This document shows, in pieces, positions 60,075 through 64,000 of a stretch of 64,000 nt of DNA. Location of the stretch: the NCBI RefSeq assembly GCF_028885415.1, contig NZ_CP118527.1, forward strand, positions 8,370,001 to 8,434,000. The letters are read 5' to 3'. Below the pieces are notes generated by a model that worked only from the letters and a program-made list of their open reading frames with translations, ran no database searches and was not told the DNA's origin. The position numbers and the translations under genes are program-made. Source of the DNA: Streptomyces coeruleorubidus (lineage in GTDB: Bacteria > Actinomycetota > Actinomycetes > Streptomycetales > Streptomycetaceae). Every line of letters begins with the position of its first letter. Position 1 is the first letter of the stretch.

Positions 60075-60872
60075 TCAGTCGAGCAGTCGCTCGCGCAGCC
60101 GCTCCCGGATCTCCGGAGTGAGCCCGATGCCCTTCTCCAGATAGGCGTCGACGCCGCCCCAGGTCTCCTCGATGGTGTCGAAGGCCGCCGCCAGGTACTC
60201 GGCGCGCGCGTCGAACAGGGGGCTGAGCAGCTCCATGACCTCGGGGGAGTAGGCCGAGGCGGCGGAGCTGCTGCGGTGCACCTTGTAGCGGCGGTGCTTG
60301 GCGTTGGACTTCAGGTAGTCGTCGACGATCGCCTCGCGCTCGACGCCCAGGGCGAGCAGCGTCACCGCGATGGACAGACCCGCGCGGTCCTTGCCCGCCG
60401 CGCAGTGCATCAGGGCGGGGACGCTGTCCTCGGCGAGTGCGTGCAGTACCCGGGAGTGCTCGGCCGTGCGGCTCCGGATGATCGTGCGGTACGAGGCGAT
60501 CATCCGGTCCGCGCCCTTGCCGTCCGAGAGGATCGCGCGCAGCTGGTCCAGGTCGCCGTCGCGGACCATCCGCCAGAACTCGGCGCCGTCGGCCGGGTCG
60601 CTCAGCGGCAGGTTCACATTGCGCACGCCCGGCAGCTCGACGTCCGGCCCTTCGAGCTTCTGGTCCGCCGCGTTGCGGAAGTCGAAGATCGTGTGCAGGC
60701 CCAGGGTGGCCAGGAAGGCGGCGTCCTCCCCGGTCGCATGCGCGAGGTGGCCGCTGCGGAACAGCACTCCCTGCCGCACCCGCCGTCCGTCCACGGTCGG
60801 CAGTCCGCCCACATCACGGAAGTTGCGCACTCCGGCCAGCTCCGGTTCGGTCGACGGGACCTGCTGCGTCAC
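60075..60872 (-). CDS. tyrosine-protein phosphatase (PTPB/SIW14-like)
   Basis: GTG at 60872 with GGGAGGAG seven bases upstream gives 265 residues of the atypical bacterial tyrosine/dual-specificity phosphatase family. The N-terminal NFRDVGGLPTVDGRRVRQGVLFRSGHL is the family hallmark. The catalytic loop HCAAGKDRAG holds nucleophile Cys157 and Arg163, with the Asp/Lys (KDRAG) form typical of PtpB that also uses phosphoinositides. The earlier open frame is not coding. It probably dephosphorylates tyrosine-, serine- or inositol-phosphate substrates in the cytoplasm. It ends nine bases from the 39-aa gene, tail to tail. Confidence 0.92.
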   Translation of the reverse strand: MTQQVPSTEPELAGVRNFRDVGGLPTVDGRRVRQGVLFRSGHLAHATGEDAAFLATLGLHTIFDFRNAADQKLEGPDVELPGVRNVNLPLSDPADGAEFWRMVRDGDLDQLRAILSDGKGADRMIASYRTIIRSRTAEHSRVLHALAEDSVPALMHCAAGKDRAGLSIAVTLLALGVEREAIVDDYLKSNAKHRRYKVHRSSSAASAYSPEVMELLSPLFDARAEYLAAAFDTIEETWGGVDAYLEKGIGLTPEIRERLRERLLD

Positions 60873-61051
60873 GGGGGCTCCTCCCAGTCGGCGCCGCCGA
60901 CGCGGCTCGTCGACGGGCACCACCCGACGATACGACATGCCTGCCTGGGGCAATGAGTTGTCCACAGGCGTTGCAGGGAGACCCCGAAGCCCTTGATGAT
61001 GTTGCGGCCTGGTCGCACCTGGTCGGGCTTGTTCGAATCTGTGAGGGCCTG

Positions 61052-63127
61052 ATGCTGGAGATCTCCGAAGACGGTCGTACGTGGGTGCTGTCGGGACCGG
61101 CCAGCAGCTACGCCGTCCATGTCACCGACCGGGACGAGCTGCTGCACCTGCACTGGGGTCCCCGGATCGGCGTCGCCGACGCCGAGGCCCTCGCCGTCCG
61201 GCCGCTGCCGGACTACTGGCCCTTCGAGTCCCCGCTCGACGGGCGCGAGGAGTATCCGGTCGAGGGCGGCCCTCGTTTCGTCCGGCCCGCCCTGTCCGTG
61301 CGCACGCCGCAGCGGCGCGGCACCGAGTGGGCCTACGAGGGGCATGACGCCGAGGACGGCGAGCTGCGGCTGCGCTTTTGCGACGGTGACCTGACCATCA
61401 CGCTGCACTACCGGATGCGCTCCTCGACGGACGTCGTCGAGCGCTGGGTGACCCTCGACAACCACGGACCCGCCGTCGAGGTGCTGCGCGCCGACTCCGC
61501 CACCTGGACCCTGCCCGACCGCGACACCTGGCGGCTGTCCCAGCTGCACGGCCGCTGGGGCGCCGAGTCCCGGCTGGAGCGCTCCGTCCTCACCCACGGC
61601 GAGAAGGTCATCGGCAGCCGTCGTGGCCACACCGGTCACCAGCACCTGCCGTGGGTCGCGCTCGACACCGACGCGACCGAGGAGCGCGGCGAGGTCTACG
61701 GATGCGCCCTGGGCTGGTCCGGCTCCTGGCGGATCGCCGTGGCCCAACTCCCGGACGCGCGCGTGCAGATCACCGGCGGGGCCGGGTACGACGAATCGGG
61801 GCTGCTGATGCTGGGCACGGGGGAGTCGTACATCACCCCCGTCTTCGCCGGGCTCTGGAGCGACGGCGGCTTCGGCGGGGCGAGCCGCGCCTGGCACGCC
61901 TACCAGCGGGCGTACGTGATCCCGGACGCTGGCCGGGACCGGCCGGTGCTGTTCAACTCCTGGGAGGCCACCGAGTTCGACATCTCCGAGGAGCAGCAGC
62001 GGGCGCTCGCCGAGCGGGCCGCCGCCATGGGGGTCGAGCTGTTCGTGGTCGACGACGGCTGGTTCGGGGCGCGTACGAGTGACCGGGCCGGGCTCGGCGA
62101 CTGGACTCCCAACCCGGACCGTTTCCCGGGCGGCCTGAAGCCGCTCGCCGAGCACGTGCACGGCCTCGGTATGCAGTTCGGGATCTGGGTCGAGCCGGAG
62201 ATGGTGAACCCGGACAGCGACCTGTACCGCGCGCACCCGGACTGGGTGCAGTACCAACCGGAACGAAAGCGGACGGAGTTCCGCAATCAGCTCGTACTGA
62301 ACCTCGCCCGCGAGGACGTCCAGGAGTACCTCTGGCAGCAGCTCGACGGACTCCTCTCCAGCGCCCCGATCGACTACGTCAAGTGGGACTTCAACCGCTG
62401 CTTCACCGACGCCGGCTGGCCGGACGACCCCTACCCGCAGCGACTGTGGGTCGACCACGTCCATGCCCTGTACGCCCTGCTGGACCGGCTGCGGGCCGCC
62501 CATCCCCAGGTGGCCTTCGAGTCCTGCTCGGGCGGCGGCGGCCGGATCGACCTCGGCGTGCTCGGCCGCACGGACCAGGTGTGGACCTCGGACAACACCG
62601 ACCCGCTCGACCGGCTCGCCATCCAGCACGGCTTCAGCCAGATCCATCCGGCCCGGGTCATGGCCGCCTGGGTCACCGACAGCCCGAACGCCATGCTCAA
62701 CCAGCGGGCCAGTTCCCTGCGGTTCCGGTTCGTCAGCGCCATGGCCGGTGTGCTCGGGGTCGGCGGCGACCTCACCAAGTGGACGGAGGAGGAGCTCGCC
62801 GAGGCGCGGGACTGGGTGGGGCTCTACAAGGAGATCCGGCCCGTGGTGCAGCGCGGCGACCTCTACCGGCTGCGCCCGCCGGAGGGCGGCCCGAGCGCCG
62901 TGCAGTACGTCCTCGGCGACGAGACCGTCGTCCTCGCCTGGCTCCAGGCGCAGCGTTACGGCGAGCCCGTTCCGGCGCTCCGGCTGCGGGGTCTCGACCC
63001 CGCAGAATCGTACGAATGCCTCGAAACGGGCGAAGTTCACCGGGGTGCCGTGCTGCTCCATCACGGGCTGCGGGTCGGTCTGCGCGGGGACCTGGACGCC
63101 ACCGTCGTCCGGCTTAAGCGTAAGTAG
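61052..63127 (+). CDS. alpha-galactosidase (GH36)
   Basis: A 691-residue GH36 enzyme. After a beta-supersandwich N-domain (about 1-280), the catalytic barrel carries LFVVDDGWFGARTSDRAGLGDW, GMQFGIWVEPEMVNPDSDLYRAHPDW and the nucleophile Asp446 in DYVKWDFNR. FESCSGGGGRIDLGVL and the acid/base Asp514 in TSDNTDPLDR follow. There is no signal peptide, so it acts on imported oligosaccharides such as melibiose or raffinose, or on glycolipids. ATG at 61052 has GAGGG five bases before it. No sugar transporter or LacI regulator is adjacent. It is divergent from the phosphatase gene. Confidence 0.95.
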   Translation: MLEISEDGRTWVLSGPASSYAVHVTDRDELLHLHWGPRIGVADAEALAVRPLPDYWPFESPLDGREEYPVEGGPRFVRPALSVRTPQRRGTEWAYEGHDAEDGELRLRFCDGDLTITLHYRMRSSTDVVERWVTLDNHGPAVEVLRADSATWTLPDRDTWRLSQLHGRWGAESRLERSVLTHGEKVIGSRRGHTGHQHLPWVALDTDATEERGEVYGCALGWSGSWRIAVAQLPDARVQITGGAGYDESGLLMLGTGESYITPVFAGLWSDGGFGGASRAWHAYQRAYVIPDAGRDRPVLFNSWEATEFDISEEQQRALAERAAAMGVELFVVDDGWFGARTSDRAGLGDWTPNPDRFPGGLKPLAEHVHGLGMQFGIWVEPEMVNPDSDLYRAHPDWVQYQPERKRTEFRNQLVLNLAREDVQEYLWQQLDGLLSSAPIDYVKWDFNRCFTDAGWPDDPYPQRLWVDHVHALYALLDRLRAAHPQVAFESCSGGGGRIDLGVLGRTDQVWTSDNTDPLDRLAIQHGFSQIHPARVMAAWVTDSPNAMLNQRASSLRFRFVSAMAGVLGVGGDLTKWTEEELAEARDWVGLYKEIRPVVQRGDLYRLRPPEGGPSAVQYVLGDETVVLAWLQAQRYGEPVPALRLRGLDPAESYECLETGEVHRGAVLLHHGLRVGLRGDLDATVVRLKRK

Positions 63128-63181
63128 CCGTTCTGTCCGAATAGGGAGTTCTTCGGTTATTCGGTTGTTTCGGCATAACGT

Positions 63182-63212
63182 GCCCCGATTGTAAAGGAGA
63201 TGAGGTCGGGGC
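63182..63212 (+). terminator. possible stem-loop downstream of the alpha-galactosidase gene
   Basis: GCCCCGA (63182-63188) and TCGGGGC (63206-63212) pair over 7 bp with a 17-base loop, 55 bases after the stop. It is weak for a terminator. The surrounding gap 63128-63612 is clearly more AT-rich than the rest and contains this hairpin, a promoter and the c-di-AMP riboswitch, but no convincing gene. Confidence 0.3.
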
Positions 63213-63374
63213 GCGTGAGCATCGTCATATTCGTGACGATGTGTTGTTGCCATGTGCACGTAATTCTGGCGTTATTCAGGGCCATTGAGGAAAGCGGGAG
63301 ATCCGTAATCCACGCTCCGTGACGGAAAATGTGCCGATGCGTCAAGAAAAACGCCGTCACAAGCAACCGCAAGC

Positions 63375-63404
63375 TTGTCCCTGTGCGTCTTGGTCGCTTA
63401 CGTT
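63375..63404 (+). promoter_or_regulatory. candidate promoter for the riboswitch-controlled LysM gene
   Basis: TTGTCC (63375-63380), an 18-base spacer and TACGTT (63399-63404) form a plausible vegetative promoter. Transcription would start near 63411, a few bases before the first conserved riboswitch helix, which supports the assignment. Confidence 0.45.
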
Positions 63405-63417
63405 CCACACCAATCCG

Positions 63418-63598
63418 GACGGACGCCTAATCCTGCCGCCGCCCGGAGCCCGCACACACTGACCCGACGTACGGCAGGAGCGGGGGACCCACAGGTAAGA
63501 CGCCTGTTCCGGTTCCCGGAACGGCTTGGGGTTAAGTCGCGCCTCGGCGCGGCCGGGCATCTCCAGCCCGAACCCGACAGCTCACCTCGTAGGCGCCG
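63418..63598 (+). ncRNA. c-di-AMP riboswitch (ydaO-yuaA type)
   Basis: Conserved ydaO elements occur in order: CGCCTAATCCTG near 63424, GAGCGGGGGACCCACAGGT near 63479, CTTGGGGTTAAGTCGCG near 63525, then CCCGAACCCGACAGCTCACC and TCGTAGGCG up to 63594. The outer GGACGCC/GGCGCC strands can close helix P1. Known role: binding c-di-AMP shuts off downstream expression, and in Streptomyces this class precedes genes for resuscitation-promoting and other cell-wall hydrolases. The LysM gene starts 15 bases downstream; GAGAGGA after the element can serve as its Shine-Dalgarno. Confidence 0.88.
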
Positions 63599-63612
63599 GA
63601 GAGGAATTCGCC

Positions 63613-64000
63613 ATGCCCGCGAAGGGTAAGCACCGCCGCCCGAAGACTCAGCGTTTCACCCGTTCCATCGCCGTCGCCGGAACCGGCGGGGCCGCTCTCG
63701 CCCTTCCGCTCATGGGGGCCGTCGGCGCCCACGCCGCCACCCCGCAGTCGGCTCCGGAAAAGACCGTCCAGTCCGCTCCGGCCGCCGAGAAGAAGGCCGC
63801 CGAAAAGGCCACGGGTGCCCGCACGTACACCGTGCGGCCCGGTGACTATCTCGCGAAGATCGCCGATGAGCAGAACGTCGACGGGGGCTGGAAGAAGCTC
63901 TACACGGACAACCGTGACGCCGTCGGCGACGACCCGTCGCTGATCCACCCGGGCCTGAAGCTGTCGATCGGCAAGAAGGCGGCGGCGAGCGAGTCCAAGT
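63613..64000 (+). CDS. secreted LysM-domain cell-wall protein (partial)
   Basis: ATG at 63613 opens a frame still open at the window end (129 codons seen). A signal peptide (PAKGKHRRPKTQRFTRSIAVAGTGGAALALPLMGAVGAHA) is followed by an Ala/Lys-rich linker (APAAEKKAAEKA). A LysM domain of about 45 residues comes next (ARTYTVRPGDYLAKIADEQNVDGGWKKLYTDNRDAVGDDPSLIHPGLKLSI), which binds peptidoglycan. What follows lies outside; a lytic, M23 peptidase or Rpf-like domain is plausible because the c-di-AMP riboswitch upstream usually controls cell-wall hydrolases. No catalytic domain is visible within the window. Confidence 0.9.
   Translation, partial: MPAKGKHRRPKTQRFTRSIAVAGTGGAALALPLMGAVGAHAATPQSAPEKTVQSAPAAEKKAAEKATGARTYTVRPGDYLAKIADEQNVDGGWKKLYTDNRDAVGDDPSLIHPGLKLSIGKKAAASESK

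Noticed and set aside
63157..63408. An 83-codon minus-strand frame in the AT-rich region before the riboswitch
   Set aside because: The region is better explained by promoter and leader; the sequence has no start signal and no recognisable family.
1..64000. Search by eye for tRNA, rRNA, CRISPR arrays, transposases, integrases and attachment sites
   Set aside because: Nothing convincing was seen; repeats found are short tandem copies or dispersed intergenic elements.

Overview
The window is high-GC (roughly 70-73 %) DNA with strongly GC-biased third codon positions, frequent GTG/TTG starts, almost no TTA codons, an SsgA-like sporulation gene and dispersed intergenic repeats known from Streptomyces. 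It is a Streptomyces chromosome segment. From memory the gene order resembles S. coelicolor around SCO6720-SCO6773; this was not checked by a search.

Left third (1-28 kb), mostly single genes and short operons: an ABC-F ribosome-protection-type ATPase with a long leader; a GOLPH3-like protein; a PEP mutase/isocitrate lyase-fold protein; ssgD; a secreted Asp-box protein; a remnant of endonuclease V; small orphan proteins; a beta-oxidation operon (CoA-transferase, thiolase fadA, multifunctional fadB) ending against a MerR regulator; an amino-acid permease; a macro-domain protein; an arginase-fold hydrolase; a secreted-peptidase locus (M1 aminopeptidase, S15 Xaa-Pro peptidase and M14 carboxypeptidase, the last two coupled); a BCCT transporter; a D-amino-acid-oxidase-like flavoprotein; and a second ABC-F protein.

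Middle (28-45.7 kb): a glycolipid-binding-fold protein, Tex, a 43-residue LPFR microprotein, an HTH protein under a perfect TACCAA-N4-TTGGTA palindrome, a GlxA regulator with a DJ-1 partner (the DJ-1 gene carries the only in-frame TTA codon I found), enoyl-CoA hydratase, a RsbW-like ATPase, idi, a cation diffusion facilitator and galE. Then comes a tightly overlapped seven-gene series: two CDP-alcohol phosphotransferases, a nucleotidyltransferase, a glycerol-1-phosphate-dehydrogenase-like enzyme, a GT2 glycosyltransferase and a two-component polysaccharide-type ABC exporter. It reads as an uncharacterised surface-polymer pathway and ends at a strong terminator.

Right third (45.9-60 kb) is a complete hopanoid operon with its own precursor supply: hpnC, hpnD, an unnamed repeat-containing ORF, hpnE, a polyprenyl diphosphate synthase, shc, hpnG, hpnH, ispG, dxs and hpnO. 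MEP-pathway enzymes make C5 units, the prenyl synthase extends them, HpnCDE make squalene, Shc cyclises it, and HpnH, HpnG and HpnO build the bacteriohopane side chain. A 21-codon ORF overlaps the hpnC start. After hpnO lie two TTGCC-N5-GGCAA palindromes 20 bp apart, an XRE-cupin regulator and a coupled 39-residue membrane protein. The window closes with a tyrosine phosphatase, a GH36 alpha-galactosidase and a c-di-AMP (ydaO) riboswitch preceding a LysM protein cut by the window edge.

No tRNA, rRNA, CRISPR array, insertion sequence or prophage was seen. The main candidates for something new are the surface-polymer cluster, the extra ORF and the leader ORF in the hopanoid operon, and the twin-operator XRE-cupin/microprotein unit.
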